Below, in pieces: positions 33,325 through 41,293 of a stretch of DNA of 64,000 bases. The notes beneath the pieces were generated by a model. It did no database searches. It was not told the origin of the DNA and saw only the letters and a list, made by a program, of their open reading frames with translations. The stretch is from contig NZ_CP108080.1 in assembly GCF_036181745.1 (NCBI RefSeq), forward strand, positions 4,777,501 to 4,841,500, in the 5' to 3' direction. The stretch is from Streptomyces sp. NBC_00259 (GTDB lineage Bacteria > Actinomycetota > Actinomycetes > Streptomycetales > Streptomycetaceae). The position numbers and the translations under genes are program-made. How positions within the stretch are numbered: the first letter of the stretch is position 1; every line of letters begins with the position of its first letter.

Positions 33325-33454
33325 GGACGAGAACGTACATGGAGTTGACGCCGATGCCGACACCGGCCGGGTGACCCGCCGCGAGCTCCGCCGGTACAGC
33401 CCATCACCCGGACCCCGCCGCACCGGGACGGAGGACGGCGGTGATACTGAGTCC

Positions 33455-33700
33455 ATGAAGCTCAGCCGCCCGGTCTCCTGGTTCCTGCTCGCGTTCGGGG
33501 TGTGGAGCTGGGTCATCTGGGTCACTTTCGTCAAGAACCTGTGGCAGGACGCCGGCGGGCTCGCCTTCGACGACGCGGGTGACCCGACTGCGTACTTCTG
33601 GGTCCATCTGCTGCTCGCCGTTACGTCCCTGGTTCTGGGGACGGTGGTCGGGGTCATCGGGTTGCGTGGCGTACGCGCATTGCGTCGCGACCGTGGATAG
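33455..33700 (+). CDS. Small two-helix membrane protein (SCO4848-type)
   Basis: The 81-aa protein starts MKLSRPVSWFLLAFGVWSWV, has two transmembrane helices (about 8-25 and 48-72) and a conserved-looking loop (FVKNLWQDAG ... DAGDPTAYFWVHLLLA). It ends in a basic tail. It resembles a small actinobacterial family I know as SCO4848-like; function unknown. It lies 12 bp before the phosphoesterase gene and is probably co-transcribed. Confidence 0.75.
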   Translation: MKLSRPVSWFLLAFGVWSWVIWVTFVKNLWQDAGGLAFDDAGDPTAYFWVHLLLAVTSLVLGTVVGVIGLRGVRALRRDRG

Positions 33701-33712
33701 GGGAACGGTTCC

Positions 33713-35179
33713 GTGCTGGTCGTCCTGCTCGTGATCGCTGTCGTGGTGGCCCTGTTGGTGGCCGTCCACTGGTACGTCTGGCGGCGTCTGGTCCGCGACA
33801 CGACGGCCGGCCCCGGTGCGCTCCGCCGCGCGGGCACGGCGGCGGTCGTCCTGCTGCCCGTGCTCTCCGTCGGCGCCCTCGCCTCCGGCCGCGCAGGGGC
33901 GCCGTTCTGGCTCCAGCAGGGCCTCGCCTGGCCGGGCTTCCTCTGGCTCGCCACGCTCCTGTACCTGACCCTCGCCCTCGTCGTGGGCGAGGCCGCCCGG
34001 CCCCTCCTGCGCCGCGCCCTGTCCCGCCGGGCCGACGCCAGGTCGGCGTCCGGCGCTCGGGCCGCCGCGGCCGGAAGCGTCACCGTCGCCGTGAAGGAAG
34101 GCGGCCCGCAGGACGCCGAGGTGCTCGAAGGCACGGGTTCGGTCGCCGTCTCCGTTGCCGTCGCCACGGACGGTGGGTCCGGCGCGGGAGCCGCGCCCGG
34201 CCAGGTACGTGCCACGGCCCCCGCCGATGTCGATGCCGACACCGGCACCCGCGCCGTCTCCGACGCCACGGCCGTGTCCGGCGATCCGGCGGACGTCCGC
34301 CCGGAGGCCACCGCGGCCACCGCGTCGACCGCCGGTGTCGTCCCCACGGGCGGCGTGTCGCGGCGGTTGTTCGTCGCGCGCGTGGTGGGCGGCGCCGCGG
34401 GCGTCGTGGCGGCGGGAACCGTCGGGTACGGCGCGTACGGGGTGCTGCGCGGGCCGAAGGTCAAGCGGGTCACCGTGCCGCTCGCGAAGCTGGCGCGCGG
34501 GATGCACGGGTACCGGATCGCCGTCGTGAGCGACATCCACCTCGGGCCCATCCTCGGCCGGGCCCACGCCCAGCGGATCGTGGACACGATCAACGCCACC
34601 CAGCCCGACCTCGTCGCCATCGTCGGCGATCTCGTCGACGGCAGCGTGGCCGACCTCGGCCGGTCCGCCGAGCCCCTCGCGCAGCTCCGCGCACGCGACG
34701 GCTCGTACTTCGTCACCGGCAACCACGAGTACTTCTCGGGCGCCGACGCCTGGGTCGACCACGTCCGCGAACTCGGCCTCACCCCCCTGCGCAACGACCG
34801 CGTCGAGATCGCCGGTTTCGATCTCGCCGGCGTCGACGACGTCGCGGGTGAGAGCGAGGGCCAGGGCCCGGACTTCGCGCGGGCGCTCGGCGACCGCGAC
34901 CGCGGCCGCGCCGCCGTGCTCCTCGCCCATCAGCCGGTCGTCATCCACGACGCCGTACGCCACGGAGTGGACCTCCAACTCTCCGGCCACACCCACGGCG
35001 GCCAGCTCTGGCCCGGCAACTACCTGGCGGAGCTGGCCAATCCGACCGTCGCCGGTCTTGAGAAGTACGGCGACACCCAGCTCTACGTGTCGCGCGGCGT
35101 CGGCGCCTGGGGCCCGCCCGTACGGGTCGGCGCGCCCTCCGACATCACCGTCGTGGAGCTCGCCTCCCGCCACGCGTGA
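33713..35179 (+). CDS. Membrane-anchored metallophosphoesterase
   Basis: The 488-aa protein has about three N-terminal hydrophobic helices (residues 1-110), a variable Ala/Val/Asp-rich linker (about 110-215) and a further helix (RLFVARVVGGAAGVVAAG). A calcineurin-like domain follows with the metal ligands in VVSDIHLGP, GDLVDG, TGNHEYF and LSGHTHGGQLWP. This is the YkuE/YaeI type, whose known relatives act on lipid-linked or nucleotide phosphates; substrate unknown. GTG 33713 follows AGGGGA. Confidence 0.9.
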   Translation: MLVVLLVIAVVVALLVAVHWYVWRRLVRDTTAGPGALRRAGTAAVVLLPVLSVGALASGRAGAPFWLQQGLAWPGFLWLATLLYLTLALVVGEAARPLLRRALSRRADARSASGARAAAAGSVTVAVKEGGPQDAEVLEGTGSVAVSVAVATDGGSGAGAAPGQVRATAPADVDADTGTRAVSDATAVSGDPADVRPEATAATASTAGVVPTGGVSRRLFVARVVGGAAGVVAAGTVGYGAYGVLRGPKVKRVTVPLAKLARGMHGYRIAVVSDIHLGPILGRAHAQRIVDTINATQPDLVAIVGDLVDGSVADLGRSAEPLAQLRARDGSYFVTGNHEYFSGADAWVDHVRELGLTPLRNDRVEIAGFDLAGVDDVAGESEGQGPDFARALGDRDRGRAAVLLAHQPVVIHDAVRHGVDLQLSGHTHGGQLWPGNYLAELANPTVAGLEKYGDTQLYVSRGVGAWGPPVRVGAPSDITVVELASRHA

Positions 35180-35180
35180 C

Positions 35181-35217
35181 GAACTGACCCGGTCCACGCG
35201 GCACTACGGGGCAGTTC
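35181..35217 (+). terminator. Probable terminator of the phosphoesterase gene
   Basis: GAACTGACCC (35181-35190) pairs with GGGGCAGTTC (35208-35217) with one mismatch, directly after the stop codon. The loop is long, so confidence is moderate. Confidence 0.55.
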
Positions 35218-35257
35218 AGCGAGCGGGGTCGCGCCCACCGCGCCCCGCCAGCCGCGC

Positions 35258-35373
35258 CCCGCGGTGAGGACGCCGAGCCCGATCTCCGGGTGGGAGGCGC
35301 GCAGTTGGCGGGCGGTCCCACGTCCGGCGCCGTCCGGGAGCGGCATCACATCGAGCAGCGCCGTGCCGGGGCG
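35258..35373 (-). pseudogene. Possible relic of a response-regulator receiver domain
   Basis: Read on the minus strand this gap encodes RPGTALLDVMPLPDG followed by TARQLRASHPEIGLGVLTA. This matches the phospho-acceptor region and the next helix/strand of NarL-type receivers (compare RPDVALLDVRMP and ALRxxHPxIGVLVLS). No start, no output domain and no further receiver sequence is seen, and the frame is embedded in a 374-bp gap between two plus-strand genes. Similarity is short, so chance remains possible. Confidence 0.35.
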
Positions 35374-35553
35374 CGTCGTCCGTGCGGTGACCCTCGCCTC
35401 CCGTACGCTGCCGGTATCCGTACGGGGGACGGGCCGGGCACCGGATTCCGCCTTGGAGTTCCCTGGGAGTCGCGCCCGTGACGCGGCCGCGCCCGCACGT
35501 CCGCACCGACTCCGGGAGCCGGCCCGAGGGACCGGCGGAGAGGAGCGGGAATC

Positions 35554-38082
35554 GTGGCGGCATGGGCGCGCTGGTGCTACCGGCACCGAGTGGTGGTCCT
35601 GGTGCTGTGGGTGGCGGCACTGTTCGGCCTGGGGGCCGCGAGCAGTACCGCGGGCACCAACTACGCGAACGTCTTCAGCCTTCCGGACACCGACTCGTCC
35701 GAGGCCTACGACCTGATGGCACAGGCCTTCCCGGAACGCTCCGGCGACACGGACACGGTGGTGTGGCGGGTGTCCGGCCACGACGGGGCGGGCACCGGCA
35801 GAGCCGACGGCGGCTCCGTACGGGACCATGCCGTACGGGAACGGATCGAGCCCGCGCTGCGGAAGATCGCGGCGATGGACGGGGTCGGCGAGGTCGCGAG
35901 CCCGTACGCCGAAGGACCGGCGGCCGCGGCGCAGATCAGCCGTGACGGGCGCATCGCCTACGCCCAGGTGACGTTCGCCGAACAGGCGAACTCCGTACCC
36001 AAGGCGCTCGTCGAGGACGTCGTCGCCACGGCGCGGGACGCCGAACGCCCCTGGCTCCAGGTGGAGCTGGGCGGCCAGGCGATCACCAGGACGCAGGAGC
36101 CGCCGGCCGGGATCGCGGAGGCCGTCGGCATTCTCGCGGCCGCCGTGGTGCTCTTCCTGGCCTTCGGCTCGCTCTTCTCGATGCTGCTGCCGATCGTCGT
36201 CGCCGTCTTCGGCGTCGGCACGGGCATGCTGTCGACGACCCTCCTCGGCCATGTGACCGACGTCCCCGAAGTGGCCCCGCTGCTCGGCTCGTTGATCGGC
36301 CTCGGCGTCGGCATCGACTACGCGCTCTTCATCGTCACCCGGCACCGCCGCGCGATCCTGCGCGGCCACGAGCCGGAGGACGCCGCCGTGCTGGCGCTCA
36401 ACACCTCCGGGCGCGCCGTGCTGTTCGCGGGCGGCACGGTGTGCATCGCGCTCGCCGGCATGCTGGTGATGCGGATGCGCTTCCTGGACGGCGTGGTCGT
36501 CGCGACCACCCTGACGGTGGTGCTCAGCGTGCTCGCCGCGATCACGCTGCTCCCGGCGCTGCTCGGGCTGCTGGGACCGCGCGTGCTGAGCAGGAGGCAG
36601 CGGCGCGCGCTGGCCGCGAACGGTCCTGAGCCCCTTGAGGCGGGCGGCGCCGCCGCACGCTGGTCCGCGACGGTGCAGCGGCGGCCCCGCGCCGTGGCGG
36701 CCGTCGCCGTCGTGGTGATGGCCGCGCTGGCGGTCCCGGTGCTGTCGCTGCGCCTCGGCGCGACCGACCAGGGCAACCAGCCGGAGTCGACGACCACCCG
36801 GCAGGCGTACGACCTGCTCGCGGAGGGCTTCGGGCCCGGGTTCAACGGGCCGCTGCAGATCGTCGTCGAACAGCCGGGCGCCACCGCCCTGGTGGAGCGG
36901 GTACGGGACGTGGAGGGCGTCGCTCAGGCTGCGGCACTGCCCGTACCGCCGGATGCCGACCTCACCGTCATCCAGGTCGTGCCGACGACCTCGCCGCAGT
37001 CCGAGGAGACCGACCGGCTGATCGACACCCTGCGGGACGAGGTGATCCCGGCGTCCGGCGTCGAGGCGCACGTCGGCGGAGTGACCGCGGTCTTCAAGGA
37101 CTTCGCGACGGTGACGGGCGACCGGCTGCCCGCCTTCGTCGCCACGATCATCGGTCTGGGCTTCGTGCTGCTGCTGATCGCGTTCCGTTCGTTCGTCGTG
37201 CCGCTGACGGCCGCGCTGATGAACCTGATCGCGGCGGCGGCGTCGTTCGGCGTGCTGGTCGCGGTGTTCCAGTGGGGCTGGGGTACGGAACTGCTGGGCA
37301 TCGGCAAGGAGGGGCCGATCACGTCCTTCCTGCCGGTGATCATGCTGTCGCTGCTGTTCGGGCTCTCCATGGACTACCAGGTGTTCCTGGTCAGCCGGAT
37401 GCACGAGGAGTGGGTGCACTCCCGCGACAACGCGCGGGCCGTGCGGATCGGCCTCGCCGAGACCAGCAGGGTGATCAACTGCGCCGCGCTCATCATGATC
37501 TGCGTCTTCGGCGCGTTCGTCCTGAGCGGCGACATGGAAGGGGCGATGGCGGGCATCGGCCTCGCGGCGGCGGTGGCGCTGGACGCGTTCGTGCTACGGA
37601 CCGCGCTGGTGCCGGCGGCGATGCATCTCCTGGGCCGCTCCAACTGGTGGCTGCCCGGGTGGCTGGACCGGCGGCTGCCGCATCTGGCGGTCGAGCCGAG
37701 CGAGGAGGAGACGGACGGCCCGGCTCCGGACGTGGAGCCGGAGCAGGATCCGACGCCGGAACCGTCCGCCGAGGACGCGACCGGTCAGGCGGGTGTGCCG
37801 GGTGTGGCGGTGGTCCACGGCTTCGTACGGGCCGACGACGGCGGCCCCGTCGCGGACGCGGTGCTCACCCTGATCTCGGCGGGCGGCCGGCAGCTCGACC
37901 GGGTGCGGTCGCTGGCGGACGGCTCGTACATCCTGGCCGCACCGGGCGCCGGGTCGTGTCTGCTGGCGGTCCGCGCGCGCGGGTTCGAGGCGGACGCGCG
38001 CCACATCAGGACCGGCGTCGAGCCGCTCGTCCAGGATCTGGTGCTGACGCAGGAGCAGCCGGCCTCGCGCCTTCCGGCGTGA
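35554..38082 (+). CDS. MMPL/RND-family transporter with C-terminal carboxypeptidase-regulatory-like domain
   Basis: The 842-aa protein has twelve predicted helices in two repeats, as in mycobacterial MmpL lipid transporters. Conserved pieces: GVGIDYALFIVTRHR in the first half and GLSMDYQVFLVSRMHEEW in the second, each with the Asp-Tyr pair that carries protons. After the last helix there is an acidic linker (about residues 715-755) and an extra domain VVHGFVRADDGGPVADAVLTL ... DGSYILAAP, which reads as a CarboxypepD_reg-type beta fold. Start GTG 35554 follows GGAG. It probably exports a lipid or drug and is convergent with a TetR gene. Confidence 0.9.
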   Translation: MAAWARWCYRHRVVVLVLWVAALFGLGAASSTAGTNYANVFSLPDTDSSEAYDLMAQAFPERSGDTDTVVWRVSGHDGAGTGRADGGSVRDHAVRERIEPALRKIAAMDGVGEVASPYAEGPAAAAQISRDGRIAYAQVTFAEQANSVPKALVEDVVATARDAERPWLQVELGGQAITRTQEPPAGIAEAVGILAAAVVLFLAFGSLFSMLLPIVVAVFGVGTGMLSTTLLGHVTDVPEVAPLLGSLIGLGVGIDYALFIVTRHRRAILRGHEPEDAAVLALNTSGRAVLFAGGTVCIALAGMLVMRMRFLDGVVVATTLTVVLSVLAAITLLPALLGLLGPRVLSRRQRRALAANGPEPLEAGGAAARWSATVQRRPRAVAAVAVVVMAALAVPVLSLRLGATDQGNQPESTTTRQAYDLLAEGFGPGFNGPLQIVVEQPGATALVERVRDVEGVAQAAALPVPPDADLTVIQVVPTTSPQSEETDRLIDTLRDEVIPASGVEAHVGGVTAVFKDFATVTGDRLPAFVATIIGLGFVLLLIAFRSFVVPLTAALMNLIAAAASFGVLVAVFQWGWGTELLGIGKEGPITSFLPVIMLSLLFGLSMDYQVFLVSRMHEEWVHSRDNARAVRIGLAETSRVINCAALIMICVFGAFVLSGDMEGAMAGIGLAAAVALDAFVLRTALVPAAMHLLGRSNWWLPGWLDRRLPHLAVEPSEEETDGPAPDVEPEQDPTPEPSAEDATGQAGVPGVAVVHGFVRADDGGPVADAVLTLISAGGRQLDRVRSLADGSYILAAPGAGSCLLAVRARGFEADARHIRTGVEPLVQDLVLTQEQPASRLPA

Positions 38083-38091
38083 GGCCGTCCT

Positions 38092-38868
38092 CTACTTCCC
38101 GTCCTGGTCCTCGCGGGCAGCCGTGCGCTTGGGCTTGCCCGAGGCGGCCATCCCCGCCGCCGTCGGCATGAAGTCCCTGAGCAGATCGTGCGTCTCCTTG
38201 ACCAGGGGCCGCAGGATGCGGAACCGGGACAGCGAGATCGCCCGGGCGGTGACCGGTGCGAGCCGCTCGACCAGGCGACGGCTGTTGGCACAGCCCTCGG
38301 AGCGGTCGTACACCCAGAACAGCACGAGCCCCATCTGCTGGAGCCAGAGCAACCGCGGCAGAGCGTCGGCCAGTTCGGGATCGACCTTCACCGTCGCCCC
38401 GGACAGCACCCGGCGGTGGACCTCGATCGCCGCGTTCCTGGGGCCCTCGGACTCCGGGGAGAAGGGGCTGAGGGGACTGTCCGGGTCCGCCGCGTTCTTG
38501 AAGAACTGGGACGCGAACTCGTGGTAGGGCTCCGCGATGTCGAGCCAGCCGAGGAGGACCCCGCGGATGCGTGCCGTGAGGTCCTTCTCGCCGCCGTCCA
38601 GGACCTCGGCGACGGCCGCCTGGTGCTGCTCGGCGATCCGGTCGTAGAAGCCCTGGACCAGATGTTCCTTGGAGGAGAAGTAGTAGTACGCGTTGCCGAC
38701 GGAGACGCCCGCCTCCTGGGCGATGGCCCGCATCGTCGTCTTGTCGTAGCCGCGCTCCTGGAAGAGCCGGAGCGCGGTTTCGAGGATGAGGGTGCGGGTC
38801 TGCTCGCTCTTGGCGGGCTTGGCCGACCGGTCGTCCTGCTTCTCGTCCTTCACGTCGTTCACGGTGAC
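38092..38868 (-). CDS. TetR-family transcriptional regulator
   Basis: The 258-aa repressor-type protein has an N-terminal HTH: TRTLILETALRLFQERGYDK, then IAQEAGVSVGNAYYYFSSKE (about residues 22-70). The large helical ligand domain is unlike TetR itself. It is the last gene of a three-gene minus-strand unit whose promoter carries two near-identical palindromes at 39728 and 39772, probable operators for this protein. The start is taken at GTG 38868 (MTVNDVKDEKQDD); GTG 38862 is an alternative. Confidence 0.9.
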   Translation of the reverse strand, partial: VTVNDVKDEKQDDRSAKPAKSEQTRTLILETALRLFQERGYDKTTMRAIAQEAGVSVGNAYYYFSSKEHLVQGFYDRIAEQHQAAVAEVLDGGEKDLTARIRGVLLGWLDIAEPYHEFASQFFKNAADPDSPLSPFSPESEGPRNAAIEVHRRVLSGATVKVDPELADALPRLLWLQQMGLVLFWVYDRSEGCANSRRLVERLAPVTARAISLSRFRILRPLVKETHDLLRDFMPTAAGMAASGKPKRTAAREDQDGK

Positions 38869-38873
38869 CGAGC

Positions 38874-39272
38874 CTAACCGGGCGGGGCCGGGACCTCGCA
38901 CCGGCCTTCGCAGGGCGCGGCCGTCATCTCCCGGTACTTCGCGGCGGCGAGGACGGTGACCTTGGCGAAGGGCGCCCCGGCCGGAGTGCTCAGCCAGTGG
39001 GCCCTGGGCCGGTGCTCGGCCAGTGCCCAGAGGCAGACGATCCAGGCGGCGGTGGACCGGTACACCTGGCCCCGGTCCCCGATCACCGTGATCTCCCGCA
39101 GGGTGCTCTCATGGTCGAGGTCCGGGAAGCGGCGCCTCGCCTCCTGCGACGCCGCCGGGACCAGGTCGAGCGGGACGAGCTGCCGCTGCCGCAGCAGCCA
39201 GTGGCGCAGATGGACGCAGAGCGGGCACTGCGCGTCGTACAGCACGGTCAGCCGCTTCACCGGGATGCCCAT
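38874..39272 (-). CDS. DCC-family thiol-disulfide oxidoreductase-like protein (DUF393)
   Basis: The 132-aa protein has the DxxCxxC signature in VLYDAQCPLCVHLRHW, defining the DCC family. Members are thought to be thioredoxin-like, but the substrate is unknown. It is the middle gene of the minus-strand operon: 7 bp after a small membrane protein gene and 5 bp before the TetR gene. Confidence 0.85.
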   Translation of the reverse strand: MGIPVKRLTVLYDAQCPLCVHLRHWLLRQRQLVPLDLVPAASQEARRRFPDLDHESTLREITVIGDRGQVYRSTAAWIVCLWALAEHRPRAHWLSTPAGAPFAKVTVLAAAKYREMTAAPCEGRCEVPAPPG

Positions 39273-39279
39273 GACCCGC

Positions 39280-39714
39280 TCACGCGCCCGCGGCGGGTGC
39301 CGTCCAGGGGCCCTGGCCGGCCGGTCCGGTCCAGCCCTGCGGCGGGACCGGCGGGGTCTGCTCCCGCTCCATCACACCACGCCGGCGGATCTTGTTGAGG
39401 ACGTAGACGTTGGCGAGGTGCATCACCCCGAGGACGAGCAGCACGACTCCGAGCTTCACCGAGAGCGCCTCGAAGAGCCGGCGGGCGTCGGCGACCGCGT
39501 CGTCCTGGCTGAGGTAGAGCGCGACGAAGCCGAAGTTGACGAGGTAGAAGCCGACCACCAGAAGGTGGTTGACGGCGTCCGCGAGCTTCTCGTTCCCCTG
39601 CAGCACGTCGGAGAGGAAGATCCGTCCGTTCCGGCTGAGCGTACGGGCCACCCAGATGGTGAGCGCGACGCTGATCAGCAGGTAGACGACATACGCGATG
39701 ACTGTGAGGTCCAT
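39280..39714 (-). CDS. Small membrane protein, first gene of the TetR operon
   Basis: The 144-aa protein has three transmembrane helices (about residues 4-22, 48-66, 82-102), a charged loop (RNGRIFLSDVLQGNEKLAD) and a Pro/Gly-rich C-terminal tail (TPPVPPQGWTGPAGQG). Family not recognised with certainty. ATG 39714 is preceded by GGAGGG. Placement directly behind the twin palindromes indicates it is a main target of the operon's TetR protein. Confidence 0.78.
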   Translation of the reverse strand: MDLTVIAYVVYLLISVALTIWVARTLSRNGRIFLSDVLQGNEKLADAVNHLLVVGFYLVNFGFVALYLSQDDAVADARRLFEALSVKLGVVLLVLGVMHLANVYVLNKIRRRGVMEREQTPPVPPQGWTGPAGQGPWTAPAAGA

Positions 39715-39727
39715 TCCCCACCCTCCC

Positions 39728-39785
39728 TTGAACACGTTCAAAAGGTCTTGGGACGGACTGTAGACCTGTTCTTGAACATGTTCAA
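39728..39785. promoter_or_regulatory. Twin operator palindromes TTGAACAYGTTCAA
   Basis: TTGAACACGTTCAA (39728-39741) and the perfect palindrome TTGAACATGTTCAA (39772-39785) are spaced 44 bp start to start, about four helical turns. They lie between the minus-strand membrane protein/DCC/TetR operon and the plus-strand hydrolase gene. The TetR protein of the operon is the obvious candidate binder, giving autoregulation and possibly control of the hydrolase. Confidence 0.75.
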
Positions 39786-39837
39786 GTGGAGTGGAAACGG
39801 GAGGCGGTTCCGCTTGTGGGCGCCTAGGCTCAGCCGG

Positions 39838-40677
39838 ATGACGCTCTCTCACGATGTCGCGGGGCACGGCCCCGTGGTGGTACTGCTGCACTCGTCCGTC
39901 TGCGACCGGCGGATGTGGGACGACCAGTGGAAGGCCCTGACCGACGCCGGCCACCGCGTCGTGCGCTGTGACTTCCGGGGTTTCGGCGACACCCCGGCGG
40001 AGGCGGTTCACCCCTACCGCGACGCGGACGACGTTCTCGCGCTGCTCGACACGCTCGGCGTCGGGCGCGCCGCCCTCGTCGGGGCGTCCTTCGGGGGCCG
40101 TGTCGCCGTCGAGATCGCCGCCCGCGACCCGGAGCGGGTGACCGCGCTGGCGCTGCTCTGCGCGGCGCTGCCCGGGCACGAACCCGGCCCGGCTCTGCGG
40201 GACTTCGACAGCCGCGAGGACGAGCTGATCGAGGCGGACGACCTCCTGGGCGCGGTGGAACTGAACGTCACCACCTGGCTGGGCCCGGAGGCCACCGAGG
40301 CGGTGCGCGAGCGCGTACGGGCCATGCAGCGGCACGCCTTCGAGGTCCAGCTCGCGGCGGACGAGGCGGCGGACGAGGCGGCGGGCGAGTCAGCGCAAGA
40401 AGCGGCGGACGAGGCGGCGGGCCTGGAGGCGCCGGGGTCCGAGGAGCCCTCCGTCGACCCTGCCGCGATCACGGCGCCCACCCTCGTCGTCTCCGGCGCC
40501 CACGACATGGCCGACTTCCGCGCCATGTCCACCCGCCTCGCCCGACTGATCCCGGACGCGCGGCACATCGAACTGCCCTGGGCCGGACACCTTCCCTCGC
40601 TGGAGCGTCCCGCCGAAGCGACGGCCCTGCTCACCGCCTTCCTCCGCGAGCACACGCCCGTCGAGCGGGCCGCGTAG
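39838..40677 (+). CDS. Alpha/beta hydrolase
   Basis: The 279-aa hydrolase has an oxyanion region LLHSSVCDRRMWD, the nucleophile Ser in VGASFGGRVA (about residue 85), the acid in SGAHDMADF and the His in PWAGHLPSLE. Between the nucleophile half and the acid half, in the cap region, is an Ala/Asp/Glu repeat (AADEAADEAAGESAQEAADE, about residues 172-195). ATG 39838 lies 52 bp after the twin palindromes. Substrate unknown; closest in style to 3-oxoadipate enol-lactonase-like hydrolases. Confidence 0.87.
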   Translation: MTLSHDVAGHGPVVVLLHSSVCDRRMWDDQWKALTDAGHRVVRCDFRGFGDTPAEAVHPYRDADDVLALLDTLGVGRAALVGASFGGRVAVEIAARDPERVTALALLCAALPGHEPGPALRDFDSREDELIEADDLLGAVELNVTTWLGPEATEAVRERVRAMQRHAFEVQLAADEAADEAAGESAQEAADEAAGLEAPGSEEPSVDPAAITAPTLVVSGAHDMADFRAMSTRLARLIPDARHIELPWAGHLPSLERPAEATALLTAFLREHTPVERAA

Positions 40678-40724
40678 CGCCGAGGAGCGCGGGCCCTCGC
40701 CCGGCTGTGCGACGCCTCGGTGAC

Positions 40725-41192
40725 CTACGCGCTCAGCGAGCGCGCGTAGCCGATCTGGCCGACGACCCAGTGGATGGTGTCCGGCCCGGTCGCCGGGATC
40801 ATCGTCGAGTGGTGGCGGCCCGCGCTGGTGACGCTGATCTGGATGAAGCCCGTCGTGCGGCGTTCCTTCATGAGCAGGAAGAGAAGGCCGAGAAGGCAGA
40901 AGACGGCGAAGACGACCGCGAGGACGATGCCGACCGTGGGGATCTTCTCCTCGGTGCGGGACATGTCCGTGCAGTTCCACACCGCGCCCTTGAGCGGCAT
41001 CGTGCCATTCGGCGTGATGACCGAGTTCTGGAGCACGGTGATGTCACCGAGGGCCAGCAGCGGTGCACCGGGGCTGCCGCCCATGGGGGCCAGCGGTGCC
41101 TGGGGGTAGCCGTAACCGTCGGGGGCGCCCGGCGGCTGCGTGGGCCCCCACTGGTAGTCGCCGCCGTCCTTGTAGGGGTTCGGCTCGGTCAT
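40725..41192 (-). CDS. Single-pass membrane protein of unknown function
   Basis: The 155-aa protein has a Pro/Gly/Tyr-rich N-terminus (DGYGYPQAPLAPMGG), a short soluble segment with ITVLQNSVITPNGTMPLKGA, one or two hydrophobic helices (VGIVLAVVFAVFCLLGLLFLL, about 88-108) and a C-terminal domain (TTGFIQISVTSAGRHHSTMI). No known catalytic motif. The stop lies in a CTACGCG...CGCGTAG inverted repeat that may help end transcription. Start ATG 41192 has GGGGAC upstream. Confidence 0.78.
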   Translation of the reverse strand: MTEPNPYKDGGDYQWGPTQPPGAPDGYGYPQAPLAPMGGSPGAPLLALGDITVLQNSVITPNGTMPLKGAVWNCTDMSRTEEKIPTVGIVLAVVFAVFCLLGLLFLLMKERRTTGFIQISVTSAGRHHSTMIPATGPDTIHWVVGQIGYARSLSA

Positions 41193-41230
41193 CAAGTCCC
41201 CGCTCTCACATCGTGCATCACACATGACAA

Positions 41231-41269
41231 AGGCCCGTTCCGGTACGGCGAGCGTACAGAAACGGGCCT
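41231..41269 (-). terminator. sdh operon terminator
   Basis: AGGCCCGTT and AACGGGCCT form a 9-bp stem, with partial inner pairing (GTAC). On the minus strand it is followed by TTTGTCATG, 25 bp past the sdhB stop. Confidence 0.85.
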
Positions 41270-41293
41270 CTGACGGAGCATCTGACTCTTCGC

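Noticed and set aside
32891..33454. Upstream extension of the small SCO4848-type membrane protein
   Set aside because: The frame is open far upstream, but that part is antisense to the carboxypeptidase gene and has no conserved protein character; ATG 33455 starts the membrane protein cleanly.
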